A DNA stretch of 39,722 nucleotides, taken from positions 1-39,722 of the forward strand of contig DASRMP010000026.1 of NCBI GenBank assembly GCA_035647855.1. Reading direction: 5' to 3'. The stretch is from JAAZBW01 sp035647855 (lineage in GTDB: Bacteria > Actinomycetota > Actinomycetes > Actinomycetales > Actinomycetaceae). Positions 6,551 to 14,465 of the stretch are shown in pieces (position 1 is the stretch's first letter; every line of letters begins with the position of its first letter). Under the pieces are notes generated by a model, which ran no database searches, was not told where the DNA came from, and saw only the letters and a list, made by a program, of their open reading frames with translations. The position numbers were made by a program, and so were the translations under genes.

Positions 6551-6556
6551 TAGACT
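6551..6556 (+). promoter_or_regulatory. -10 element of argS (leaderless start predicted)
   Basis: TAGACT is followed by 7 nt and then the GTG start at 6564, and no Shine-Dalgarno lies between. The transcript probably starts at or within one base of the start codon. Confidence 0.6.
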
Positions 6557-6563
6557 CACCGGC

Positions 6564-8246
6564 GTGACCCCAGAACAACTTGCCGCCGCCATCCGCGGCG
6601 CCGCCGAATCCGCGATAGCAGATGGCGAGCTCGCCCTCGACCCCGCCGCCCTGCCCGAGGTGAAAGTCGAACGTCCGAGGCAGCGCGAACACGGCGACTG
6701 GGCCACCAACATTGCCATGCAACTCGGCAAGAAGGCCGGCACCACGCCGCGCGCGCTCGCGGAGATCCTCGCTGCGCGCCTCACAGGAACTCCCGGCATC
6801 AAGACAGTCGAGATCGCAGGCCCAGGCTTCCTCAACATCCGCCTCGACACCTCCGCCGCCGGCGCGCTCGCCAAGGACATCGTCGAGACGGGCGAGGAGT
6901 ACGGCCGCACCGGCGCGCTCGCCGGAACGAACATCAACCTGGAGTTCGTCTCCGCCAACCCCACTGGCCCGATCCACATCGGCGGGGTGCGGTGGGCCGC
7001 CGTCGGAGACTCGCTCGCGCGCGTCCTGGAGGCCTCCGGCGCATCCGTCACCCGCGAGTACTATTTCAATGACCACGGCGCCCAGATCGACCGCTTCGTC
7101 CGTTCGATCATCGCCCGCGCGCGGGGCATGGAGCCTCCGGAGGACGGATACGCCGGCACCTACATCCAGGAGATTGCCGACCGCGTCCTCGAGGCCCGCC
7201 GCGAGGGCGGCACCCAGGACCCGCGCCTACTCCCGTCGGACGAGGAGCGGGAGGTCTTCCGCAGTCTCGGCGTCGGCTTCATGTTCGAGGAGATCAAGCA
7301 GAAGCTGCACGCCTTCGGCGTCGACTTCGACGTCTACTTCCACGAGGACACGCTTCACGAGACGGGGGCCGTCACGCGCGCCCTCGACGTGCTGCGCGAG
7401 CGCGGCCACGTGTTCGACCAGGATGGTGCCATCTGGATCCGCACCACGGACTTCGGGGACGACAAGGACCGCGTGGTCATCAAGTCCGACGGCGAGGCCG
7501 CGTACTTCGCCGGCGACGTCGCCTACTACCTCGACAAGCGCGAACGCGGCGCGGACAACGTCATCATCATGCTCGGCGCCGACCACCACGGGTACGTCGG
7601 GCGCATGTACGCGATGGCGCAGGCCTTCGGGGACACCGCGGGCCCGGGGCAGAACCTCGAGATCCTCATCGGCCAGCTCGTGAACCTCGTCAAGGACGGC
7701 CAGCCGGTCAGGATGTCGAAGCGCGCGGGATCCGTCCTCACGCTCGACGACCTCGTCGACGCCGTCGGCGTGGACGCCGCCCGCTACTCGCTCTCGCGCG
7801 CCTCCGTCGACACCACCCTGGCCATCGACCTCGACGTCATCACCTCGCGCACGAACGAGAACCCCGTCTTCTACGTCCAGTACGCGCACGCGCGCACGCA
7901 GGCGGTTGCGCGGAACGCCGTCGAGCACGGTGTGCGCCGCGAGGACGCGTTCTCCCCCGAACTCCTCGACGACGTCTCCGAGACCGAACTCCTCGGCAAA
8001 CTCGCCGAGTTCCCGGGCGTGGTCACGATGGCAGCGACGCTGCGCGAGCCGCACCGCGTGGCCCGCTACCTGGAGGAACTGGCCGGCGCCTACCACACCT
8101 GGTACGACCGCTGCCGCGTCACGCCTCGTGCCACCGAGTCCGTCGAGGACGCCCACCGCACCCGCCTGTGGGTCAACGACGCCGTGGGCCAGGTGATCCG
8201 CAACGGGCTGGGACTGCTCGGCGTCTCCGCGCCCGACCGCATGTAG
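6564..8246 (+). CDS. argS: Arginyl-tRNA synthetase
   Basis: A 560-residue class I aminoacyl-tRNA synthetase that charges tRNA-Arg with arginine in the cytoplasm. Visible features: the N-terminal Add1-type tRNA-binding domain (about 1-100), the HIGH-like motif ANPTGPIHIGG with His138-Gly141, the KMSKS-equivalent RMSKRAG around Met384-Arg387, and the C-terminal DALR anticodon-binding domain ending in RNGLGLLGVSAPDRM. Its length is normal for the family. The GTG at 6564 has no ribosome site but has TAGACT 7 nt upstream, so a leaderless mRNA is likely. It heads the run argS-lysA-hom-thrB, a common actinobacterial order. A tRNA-Arg(CCG) gene lies immediately upstream and divergent. Confidence 0.98.
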   Translation: MTPEQLAAAIRGAAESAIADGELALDPAALPEVKVERPRQREHGDWATNIAMQLGKKAGTTPRALAEILAARLTGTPGIKTVEIAGPGFLNIRLDTSAAGALAKDIVETGEEYGRTGALAGTNINLEFVSANPTGPIHIGGVRWAAVGDSLARVLEASGASVTREYYFNDHGAQIDRFVRSIIARARGMEPPEDGYAGTYIQEIADRVLEARREGGTQDPRLLPSDEEREVFRSLGVGFMFEEIKQKLHAFGVDFDVYFHEDTLHETGAVTRALDVLRERGHVFDQDGAIWIRTTDFGDDKDRVVIKSDGEAAYFAGDVAYYLDKRERGADNVIIMLGADHHGYVGRMYAMAQAFGDTAGPGQNLEILIGQLVNLVKDGQPVRMSKRAGSVLTLDDLVDAVGVDAARYSLSRASVDTTLAIDLDVITSRTNENPVFYVQYAHARTQAVARNAVEHGVRREDAFSPELLDDVSETELLGKLAEFPGVVTMAATLREPHRVARYLEELAGAYHTWYDRCRVTPRATESVEDAHRTRLWVNDAVGQVIRNGLGLLGVSAPDRM

Positions 8247-8270
8247 ACAGAGCCGATCGAGGAGGACACC

Positions 8271-9638
8271 ATGGCACGTCCCTGGCCCGCCACCTGGAGC
8301 GCCGCCCGCAGCGATTCGCCCGCCACGATCGGAGGCCTGCCGGTCACGGACCTGGCCGCCGAGTGGGGCACGCCGGTCTTCGTCGTCGATCTGGAGGAGC
8401 TCACCTCGCGGATGGACGACTGGGTCCGCAGCGCCGCCGGCGCGTTCGCGCAGGCGAACGGCCTCGCCGGGGCCGATGTCTACTACGCCTCCAAGGCCTT
8501 CACCTGCACTGCGATCCTCCGGATCGCGCGCGAGCGCGGCATGCGGGTGGATGTGGCGTCCGGCGGGGAACTCGCCGTTGCGCTCGCGGCCGGGACGCCG
8601 GGCGAGCACGTGGGACTGCACGGCAACAACAAGTCGGCCGGCGAGCTCGGCGCGGCGCTCGAGGCGGGCGTGGGAAGGATCGTCGTCGACTCGCTCTCAG
8701 AAATCGCGTTCCTCCAGGAGATCGCCGCCAAGCGCGGAAACCACGCCGTACCGGTGTTCATCCGTGTCACCACGGGCGTGCACGCGGGCGCCAACGAGTT
8801 CGTCGCGACGGCGCACGAGGACCAGAAGTTCGGTCTCTCCGCCAACTCGGGGGCGGCACTCGAGGCTGCGCGGGAAGTCGTCGCCGCACCGAATCTGGAG
8901 CTCGCCGGCCTGCACATGCACATCGGCTCGCAGATCTTCGGCGCCGCGGGGCACGAGGCCTCGACGCGCCCGCTGCTCGCGCTCCGCGCCGAGATCGCCG
9001 CCGAAACGGGTGTGCTCGTGCCCGAGGTCGACCTCGGCGGCGGCTTCGGGATCTCCTACGTCGACGAGGACCCCATGGCGGTCGCGGACGTGACCGGCGC
9101 GCTCGCCGCGGTCGTTCGCGATGAGTGCGAGGCGCTCGGGACGCCGCCGCCGCGTGTCTCGTTCGAGCCCGGCCGCAGCGTCGTCGGGCCTGCGATGGTG
9201 ACGTTGTACGAGGTGGGCACCACGAAGACCGTCGCCGTCGACGACGGGGAGCGGTGGTACGTCGCCTTCGACGGCGGCATGACCGACAACGTGTTGCGCC
9301 CGATGCTGTACGGCTCGGAGTACGTGACCGAGGTGGCGAACCGGGAGCCGGCGGGGGAGGGGCGGCGCTCGCGTCTGGTGGGAAAGCACTGTGAGAGCGG
9401 CGACATCATGATCCGCGATCTCGAACTCCCCGCGGACCTCGTGCGCGGCGATCTGCTCGCCATCCCCGCGACCGGCGCGTACGGCCGCTCCATGGCGTCG
9501 AACTACAACCTGCTGGCGCGGCCGGCGGTGGTGGCGGTCGCGCGCGGCGAGGCGGAGGTGTGGCTGCGCCGCGAGACGATCGCGGACATGCTCGTCCTCG
9601 ATCCCGGGTTCGAGGCTGAGGGCGATCCCCTGGTGTAG
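8271..9638 (+). CDS. lysA: Diaminopimelate decarboxylase
   Basis: A 455-residue PLP enzyme catalysing the last step of lysine synthesis, meso-diaminopimelate to L-lysine and CO2. The alanine-racemase-fold barrel carries the PLP lysine Lys75 (YYASKAF). Further signatures are HMHIGSQIF, the phosphate-binding glycine run DLGGGFGISY, the EPGRSVVGPA segment, the substrate-site CESGDIM from the partner subunit, and the terminal GAYGRSMASNYN. All are intact. The ATG at 8271 follows GAGGAGG, and the argS stop is 24 nt upstream, so the two are probably co-transcribed. The next gene, hom, seems to have its own promoter. The product feeds both protein synthesis and, through its substrate, peptidoglycan. 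Confidence 0.97.
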   Translation: MARPWPATWSAARSDSPATIGGLPVTDLAAEWGTPVFVVDLEELTSRMDDWVRSAAGAFAQANGLAGADVYYASKAFTCTAILRIARERGMRVDVASGGELAVALAAGTPGEHVGLHGNNKSAGELGAALEAGVGRIVVDSLSEIAFLQEIAAKRGNHAVPVFIRVTTGVHAGANEFVATAHEDQKFGLSANSGAALEAAREVVAAPNLELAGLHMHIGSQIFGAAGHEASTRPLLALRAEIAAETGVLVPEVDLGGGFGISYVDEDPMAVADVTGALAAVVRDECEALGTPPPRVSFEPGRSVVGPAMVTLYEVGTTKTVAVDDGERWYVAFDGGMTDNVLRPMLYGSEYVTEVANREPAGEGRRSRLVGKHCESGDIMIRDLELPADLVRGDLLAIPATGAYGRSMASNYNLLARPAVVAVARGEAEVWLRRETIADMLVLDPGFEAEGDPLV

Positions 9639-9659
9639 CCGAACCGGCGGACGCGAGTG

Positions 9660-9696
9660 CTCGTGCCCAGGCAGGAACGGGCGCGTGAGGCACGAG
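9660..9696 (+). terminator. Possible hairpin between lysA and hom
   Basis: CTCGTGCC (9660-9667) can pair with GGCACGAG (9689-9696) around a 21-nt loop just after the lysA stop. There is no T-run and the loop is long, so this is tentative. Confidence 0.3.
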
Positions 9697-9711
9697 CCCG
9701 CTCATGCCCGC

Positions 9712-9717
9712 TAGCAT
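9712..9717 (+). promoter_or_regulatory. -10 element of hom (leaderless start predicted)
   Basis: TAGCAT is separated from the ATG at 9724 by exactly 6 nt, placing +1 on the A of the start codon. No ribosome site precedes this ATG. Confidence 0.55.
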
Positions 9718-9723
9718 TCGGGC

Positions 9724-11001
9724 ATGCCCCCAGTTCGTATCGCGGTGCTCGGCGCGGGCACCGTCGGTTCCCAGGTCCTGCGGCTGCTCCAGGAGAGCGC
9801 CGACGATTTCGAGGCCCGAGCGGGCGCGCCGCTCGAGGTGGTCGGGATCGGTGTGTCCAACCTCGAGAAGGAGCGCGATCCCTGGGTCGATCGTTCACTC
9901 CTCACCGACGACCTCGATGGACTCGCCACCAGCGCGGACATCGTGATCGAACTTATCGGCGGGATCTCGCCCGCGCGTGAGCTCGTGCTGAGGGCCCTGG
10001 GCGCCGGCGCGACGGTCGTGACCGGTAACAAGGCCCTCCTCGCCGCTCACGGCCCCGAGATCTTCGAGGCCGCGGCGGCGTCCGGCGCGGATCTCTACTA
10101 CGAGGCCGCCGTCGCCGGTGCCGTGCCCATCGTTTACGCGCTGCGCGAATCGCTCGCCGGTGACACCGTCACGCGCGTGCTTGGAATCGTGAACGGCACC
10201 ACCAACTACATCCTCGACGAGATGGCAACGAAGGGCCTCACCTTCGACGCCGCGCTCGCGGAGGCACAACGCCTCGGGTTCGCGGAGGCGGACCCAACTG
10301 CAGACGTCGACGGGCACGACGCCGCCGCCAAGGCCGCGCTGCTCGCCTCCCTCGCGTTCCACACGCGTGTCTCCATCGACGACGTCCCCACCGTGGGAAT
10401 CCGCGACATCACGGCGGCCGACATCGAGCTGGCCGAGGCCTCCGGCTACACGCTGAAGCTGCTCGCGATCGCCGACCGGATGCCTGACGGCGTGGCGGTG
10501 CGCGTCTCTCCGGCGCTGGTTCCGCATGGGCACCCGCTCGCCTCGGTGCACGGTTCGTTCAACGCAATCGTGATCGAGGCGGAGGCCGCCGATCGGCTCA
10601 TGTTCTACGGTCGCGGCGCCGGCGGCGCCCCGACGGCGTCTGCAGTGCTGTCCGATGTAGTCGCGGGAGCCTCCCACAAGGTGCACGGTGGTAACGCCCC
10701 ACAGGAGTCCGCCTACGCCGCGCTTCCCGTCCTTGGCCCGGAAGCGGTGCAGACCGCGCAGCAGATTCGGCTGCGGGTGGCCGACAGGCCTGGTGTGCTG
10801 GCGAAGGTGGCCGGCGCGTTCGCGGAGCACGGCATCTCGATCGAGTCCGTGCGGCAACTCGCGGCCGACAACGGCGACGCAGCGCTCTCGATCGTCACGC
10901 ATGTGGCGCGCACCAGCGAACTGTCCGCGACGGTCGCGGAGCTCGAGGCCGAGGAGATGGTGCGCGAGGTCGTGTCCGTCCTCCCCGTGGAGAACGCGTG
11001 A
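9724..11001 (+). CDS. hom: Homoserine dehydrogenase with ACT domain
   Basis: A 425-residue enzyme reducing aspartate semialdehyde to homoserine, the branch point to threonine and methionine. The N-terminal Rossmann motif is GAGTVGSQV (about 10-18). The active-site region contains VTGNKALLAAHG, YEAAVAGAVPI and GIVNGTTNYIL, and the catalytic segment ADPTADVDGHDAAAK is intact. Residues about 350-425 form an ACT domain (RLRVADRPGVLAKVAGAF), the usual site of threonine feedback control in actinobacterial Hom. The thrB start is 4 nt after the stop, so hom-thrB form an operon. A -10 hexamer 6 nt before the ATG suggests leaderless translation. Confidence 0.97.
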   Translation: MPPVRIAVLGAGTVGSQVLRLLQESADDFEARAGAPLEVVGIGVSNLEKERDPWVDRSLLTDDLDGLATSADIVIELIGGISPARELVLRALGAGATVVTGNKALLAAHGPEIFEAAAASGADLYYEAAVAGAVPIVYALRESLAGDTVTRVLGIVNGTTNYILDEMATKGLTFDAALAEAQRLGFAEADPTADVDGHDAAAKAALLASLAFHTRVSIDDVPTVGIRDITAADIELAEASGYTLKLLAIADRMPDGVAVRVSPALVPHGHPLASVHGSFNAIVIEAEAADRLMFYGRGAGGAPTASAVLSDVVAGASHKVHGGNAPQESAYAALPVLGPEAVQTAQQIRLRVADRPGVLAKVAGAFAEHGISIESVRQLAADNGDAALSIVTHVARTSELSATVAELEAEEMVREVVSVLPVENA

Positions 11002-11005
11002 TCGC

Positions 11006-11893
11006 ATGCGTCTCATCGCCGACCACGTCTCGCTGACGGTTCCCGCGACCTCGGCGAATCTGGGCGCGGGCTTCGATTCGCTCGGGCTCGCGCTGGAGTT
11101 GCGGGACCGGGTGACGGTGCGCGCCGTCGCGGGGGAGACCCGCGTGGTGGTCCGCGGCGAGGGCGCGAACACCGTCTCGCGCGGGGAGGATCACCTGATC
11201 GTCCGTGCCATCCGGATCGGACTCGAGTTCTGCGGCGCGCCGCAGGCGGGCGTCGACCTCGTCTGCCACAACACGATCCCGCATGCGCGCGGGCTCGGAT
11301 CTTCGGCGGCAGCCGTGGTGGTCGGTCTGGCGGCGGCACGTGAGTTGATCTCCGAGCCCGAGGCACTTTCCGACGACGACATCCTCCAACTGGCCACGGA
11401 TCTCGAGGGCCACCCGGACAACGCCGCGCCGGCGCTGTTCGGCGGTGCCCGGCTCGCGTGGACGAGTGACCGGCAGGCTCGGTCCGTGGCGCTGAACTAC
11501 GTGGAGGGTCTCACTCCGGTAGCGCTCATTCCGCCCACGCGCGCCTCGACCTCGGGCGCGCGGGCCGCGTTGCCGCGGACCGTGCCGCACACGGATGCGG
11601 TGTTCAACCTGCAGCGTGCCGCGCTCATGGTGGTGGCGTTGCAGGAGCCCGAATACCTGCTGGACGCCACGGCGGACCGCCTCCACCAGCCGTATCGCTG
11701 GGAAGTGGTGGGGGAGTCGCTCGAACTGATCGAGAACCTCCGCGCCCGGGGGATTCCTGCGGTTCTGTCTGGGGCCGGGCCCACCGTGCTCGCGTTCGAG
11801 CGGCCGGAGGACACGCTGATCCACGCGCTCGTGAAGCACGGCTGGCGGGTTGAGCCGCTTCCCGTGAGCGCGGGTGGCGTACGCGTGCTCTGA
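11006..11893 (+). CDS. thrB: Homoserine kinase
   Basis: A 295-residue GHMP-family kinase that phosphorylates homoserine for threonine synthesis. The N-terminal GHMP signature is VPATSANLGAGFDSLGLAL. The ATP-binding loop is PHARGLGSSAAAVV, and the third GHMP motif is AVLSGAGPTVLAF. The family length is normal. The ATG at 11006 lies 4 nt after the hom stop; the only purine-rich site (GTGGAG, 10988-10992) is far away, so translation is probably coupled to hom. Threonine synthase is not in the window. Confidence 0.96.
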   Translation: MRLIADHVSLTVPATSANLGAGFDSLGLALELRDRVTVRAVAGETRVVVRGEGANTVSRGEDHLIVRAIRIGLEFCGAPQAGVDLVCHNTIPHARGLGSSAAAVVVGLAAARELISEPEALSDDDILQLATDLEGHPDNAAPALFGGARLAWTSDRQARSVALNYVEGLTPVALIPPTRASTSGARAALPRTVPHTDAVFNLQRAALMVVALQEPEYLLDATADRLHQPYRWEVVGESLELIENLRARGIPAVLSGAGPTVLAFERPEDTLIHALVKHGWRVEPLPVSAGGVRVL

Positions 11894-11933
11894 CGCCGGG
11901 ATGTGTTTGGCGGCGCCGAAATCGGTGGCAGTG

Positions 11934-11961
11934 GTGACATCTTCGGCGATCCTGGTAAGCT
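11934..11961 (+). promoter_or_regulatory. Candidate rho promoter
   Basis: GTGACA (11934-11939, 5 of 6 matches to TTGACA) and TAAGCT (11956-11961) are 16 bp apart. Transcription would start near 11968, giving a rho leader of about 125 nt. The thrB-rho gap of 199 bp otherwise holds only a small GGCCG/CGGCC hairpin at 11977-11989. Confidence 0.5.
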
Positions 11962-12092
11962 TCACGGAGCACAGGCGGCCGTTTCGGCCCAATTCTCAAG
12001 TGCACCAGCCACCGAACTCTCTATGAGTAGCCGTGTGCAGCCGTGTTTTGCACGATTTCACTTCAGGTCACCTGGCCGAAGGAAGGATTCAC

Positions 12093-14012
12093 GTGACCCA
12101 ATCCCCTGATGCAGCGCTTTCCGGCATGCGTCTGACCGAACTGCAGTCCCTCGCGCAGTCGATGGGCATCAAGAGCGTCTCGAAGTACCGGAAGTCGGAC
12201 CTCGTGAACCTGATCAGCAGCCGATCCGGCAACGCTGAGTCATCAGATTCGGCGCGATCCACCGATGGTTCCGCCGATTCCGAACGCGGTCAGGACGATC
12301 AGCAGCAGCGGCACCACAAACAGGACGGCCATGAACACGATGGCCACGAACAGGACGGCCACGAGCAGGATCACCAGCAGGACCGCCACGGCCAGGACGG
12401 TGACCAGCAGGACCGCCGGCAGGACGCCGGCGAGCACCGCGGCCCGCGTCGTTCGGACGCGCCGACCGGGCCGCCGCAGGAATCGTCGTCGGACGATCAG
12501 GAGCGCGAGAGGCTTGACTCGCCGGACGATCACGAGCGTGCCAAGCGTGAACTGATGCGAGAACTGGAAACCGCGACTCAGCGGAAGGCGGAAGGCCGGG
12601 ACCAGCAGCGTCGTCGTGAAGAGGAGGCGGACCGCGGAGACGGACGCCAACAGCGTGGCGGCCAGAGCGGCCAACAGCAGCAGCAGCAGCAGCGGCAGCA
12701 GGACCGGGAAGATGGCGGTCAGCAGAGTGGTTCGCGCCGCCGTTCACGGGACCGCAACCGGAACCGCAACCGAGACCGTGACCGCCGCGGCGGCTCCCAG
12801 GAGCAGAGCGAGCCGGAGATCCGTGAGGGTGACGTGCTCGTGCCCGTCGCGGGCATTCTGGACATTCTGGAAAACTACGCGTTCGTGCGTACTTCCGGTT
12901 ACCTGCCCGGACCGAATGACGTCTACGTGACGCTCGGCCAGGTGAAGAAGTTCGGGCTCCGCCGTGGCGATGCCGTCACCGGAGCGGTGCGCCAGCCGGA
13001 GGAGGGGGAGCAGCGCAGTTCGCGCCAGAAGTTCAACGCGCTCGTCCGCCTCGACACGGTCAACGGCATGACCTCCGAGGAGGCGAAGCGCCGCCCTGAG
13101 TTCCACAAGCTCACGCCGCTGTACCCGAACGAGTTGCTGCGGCTGGAGACCACACAGAAGGCCATCACGCCCAGAGTCATCGATCTCGTGGCGCCGGTTG
13201 GCAAGGGCCAGCGTGGCCTGATCGTCTCGCCGCCCAAGGCGGGCAAGACGATTATCATGCAGCAGATCGCGAACGCCATCTCGGTGAACAACCCCGAGGT
13301 GCATCTCATGGTCGTGCTCGTGGACGAGCGCCCGGAAGAAGTCACCGACATGCAGCGGATGGTGAAGGGCGAGGTGATCGCCTCCACCTTCGATCGTCCC
13401 GCCACCGACCATACGATCGTCGCGGAACTCGCCATCGAGCGCGCGAAGCGCCTGGTAGAGATGGGTGGGGACGTCGTCGTGCTGCTGGACTCGCTGACCA
13501 GACTCTCCCGCGCATACAACCTCGCCGCACCGGCCTCGGGGCGGATCCTCTCGGGTGGTGTGGACGCCTCGGCGCTCTACCCGCCGAAGAAGTTCTTCGG
13601 CGCGGCACGCAACATCGAGGGCGGCGGCTCTCTGACGATCATCGCCTCCGCGCTGGTGGAGACCGGATCCAAGATGGACGAGGTCATCTTCGAGGAGTTC
13701 AAGGGCACCGGGAACCTGGAGTTGCGTCTCTCGCGTCAGTTGGCGGACAAGCGCATCTTCCCGGCCGTGGATATCAACGCCTCGGGCACCCGCCGCGAGG
13801 AACTGTTGCTCTCGTCGGAGGAGCTCAAGATCATGTGGCGCCTGCGCCGTGTCCTGGGCGGGCTCGAGAAGGAGGCAGCGATCGACCTGCTGCTCGGGAA
13901 GCTGCGTGAGACGCAGTCCAACGCCGAGTTCCTGCTCGCCGTCTCGCGGACGACGCCGGGCGGCAAGGACGAGCTCGCCGAGCTCGCCGCAGGCACGGGC
14001 GGCAACGACTAG
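12093..14012 (+). CDS. rho: Transcription termination factor Rho with long His/Gln-rich insert
   Basis: A 639-residue hexameric RNA-dependent ATPase that ends transcription. Residues about 12-45 are the Rho_N (SAP-like) helical domain (MRLTELQSLAQSMGI). Residues about 46-265 are a disordered, very hydrophilic insert: a His/Asp/Gln part (9 His in 74-115, with repeats of DGHEQ type), an acidic part, a poly-Gln run encoded by CAG repeats (12675-12692), and an Arg/Asn-rich stretch (RDRNRNRNRDRDRR). The RNA-binding cold-shock domain (about 270-340) and RecA-like ATPase follow; Walker A is PPKAGKT with Lys385 and Walker B is VVVLLDSLTRLSRAYN. The GTG at 12093 has AAGGAAGG (12079-12086) 6 nt upstream. 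Inserts are known in actinobacterial Rho, usually Arg/Asn/Asp-rich; the His repeats are unusual. Confidence 0.97.
   Translation: MTQSPDAALSGMRLTELQSLAQSMGIKSVSKYRKSDLVNLISSRSGNAESSDSARSTDGSADSERGQDDQQQRHHKQDGHEHDGHEQDGHEQDHQQDRHGQDGDQQDRRQDAGEHRGPRRSDAPTGPPQESSSDDQERERLDSPDDHERAKRELMRELETATQRKAEGRDQQRRREEEADRGDGRQQRGGQSGQQQQQQQRQQDREDGGQQSGSRRRSRDRNRNRNRDRDRRGGSQEQSEPEIREGDVLVPVAGILDILENYAFVRTSGYLPGPNDVYVTLGQVKKFGLRRGDAVTGAVRQPEEGEQRSSRQKFNALVRLDTVNGMTSEEAKRRPEFHKLTPLYPNELLRLETTQKAITPRVIDLVAPVGKGQRGLIVSPPKAGKTIIMQQIANAISVNNPEVHLMVVLVDERPEEVTDMQRMVKGEVIASTFDRPATDHTIVAELAIERAKRLVEMGGDVVVLLDSLTRLSRAYNLAAPASGRILSGGVDASALYPPKKFFGAARNIEGGGSLTIIASALVETGSKMDEVIFEEFKGTGNLELRLSRQLADKRIFPAVDINASGTRREELLLSSEELKIMWRLRRVLGGLEKEAAIDLLLGKLRETQSNAEFLLAVSRTTPGGKDELAELAAGTGGND
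12312..12437 (+). repeat. Degenerate in-gene repeat encoding the His/Gln/Asp-rich stretch of Rho
   Basis: Units such as CAGGACGGCCAYGA recur with a 15-bp or 18-bp register and encode DGHEQ/DGHEH/DRHGQ variants (Rho residues 74-115). The repeats stay in frame, which suggests expansion by slippage with selection for the reading frame. Confidence 0.65.
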
Positions 14013-14075
14013 CGCACGGCGAACGCCCTGCCGCCGAGGCGTCCGCGGTGTGGCAAACGGCACCACCACGCCGTA

Positions 14076-14105
14076 TTGGCCGTCACAGCCCCAAGATGGC
14101 AGAAT
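14076..14105 (+). promoter_or_regulatory. Candidate rpmE promoter
   Basis: TTGGCC (14076-14081) and CAGAAT (14100-14105) are 18 bp apart, with a predicted start near 14112 and a leader of about 65 nt ending in AAGGAGAA before the rpmE ATG. Confidence 0.45.
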
Positions 14106-14176
14106 GAACGGTCGGTTCCGGTTCACGCCCCACGCCGTGGAGGCGACCCGGGACGCCCGATGACAAGGAGAACCCC

Positions 14177-14398
14177 ATGAAGCAGGGAATTCACCCTGGC
14201 TATTTCGTCACTGAAGTGTCCTGTACCTGCGGGAACACCTTCACCACCCGTTCCACCAAGCGTGGCGGCAGGATCAACGCGGACGTCTGCTCGGCCTGCC
14301 ACCCCTTCTACACGGGTAAGCAGAAGATCCTGGACACCGGTGGCCGCGTGGCTCGCTTCGAGGCGCGCTACGGCAAGCGCAACCAGGGCTCCAAGTAG
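14177..14398 (+). CDS. rpmE: 50S ribosomal protein L31, zinc-binding type
   Basis: A 73-residue large-subunit ribosomal protein. The start MKQGIHPGYF and the four cysteines Cys16, Cys18, Cys38 and Cys41 identify the zinc-containing (C+) form of L31, as opposed to the cysteine-free paralogue expressed under zinc starvation. The ATG follows AAGGAGAA. It lies between rho and prfA in the same direction and is closed by a 15-bp hairpin at 14408-14440. Confidence 0.98.
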   Translation: MKQGIHPGYFVTEVSCTCGNTFTTRSTKRGGRINADVCSACHPFYTGKQKILDTGGRVARFEARYGKRNQGSK

Positions 14399-14407
14399 CT
14401 TCGCAGG

Positions 14408-14440
14408 CAGCGCCGGTGGGAAGGCTTCCCACCGGCGCTG
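14408..14440 (+). terminator. Strong hairpin terminator after rpmE
   Basis: CAGCGCCGGTGGGAA (14408-14422) and TTCCCACCGGCGCTG (14426-14440) form a perfect 15-bp stem with a 3-nt loop, starting 9 nt after the rpmE stop. A short T-containing stretch (CATCATTTCG) follows. prfA starts 25 nt later, so some read-through or a promoter nearby must supply it. Confidence 0.8.
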
Positions 14441-14465
14441 CATCATTTCGTCCGAGGAGAGATAC

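Noticed and set aside
7227..8621. 464-residue minus-strand ORF
   Set aside because: Shadow of argS and the start of lysA.
9895..11172. 425-residue minus-strand ORF
   Set aside because: Shadow of hom and thrB.
12023..12109. 28-codon ORF overlapping the rho start (upstream ORF)
   Set aside because: It opens at an ATG without a ribosome site, and its product looks random. Possible control of rho cannot be excluded but there is no positive evidence.
12675..12692. CAG repeat as a regulatory microsatellite
   Set aside because: It is in frame within rho, encodes glutamine, and is interrupted on both sides. It is better explained as part of the protein's low-complexity insert.
12744..14126. 460-residue minus-strand ORF
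   Set aside because: Shadow of rho.
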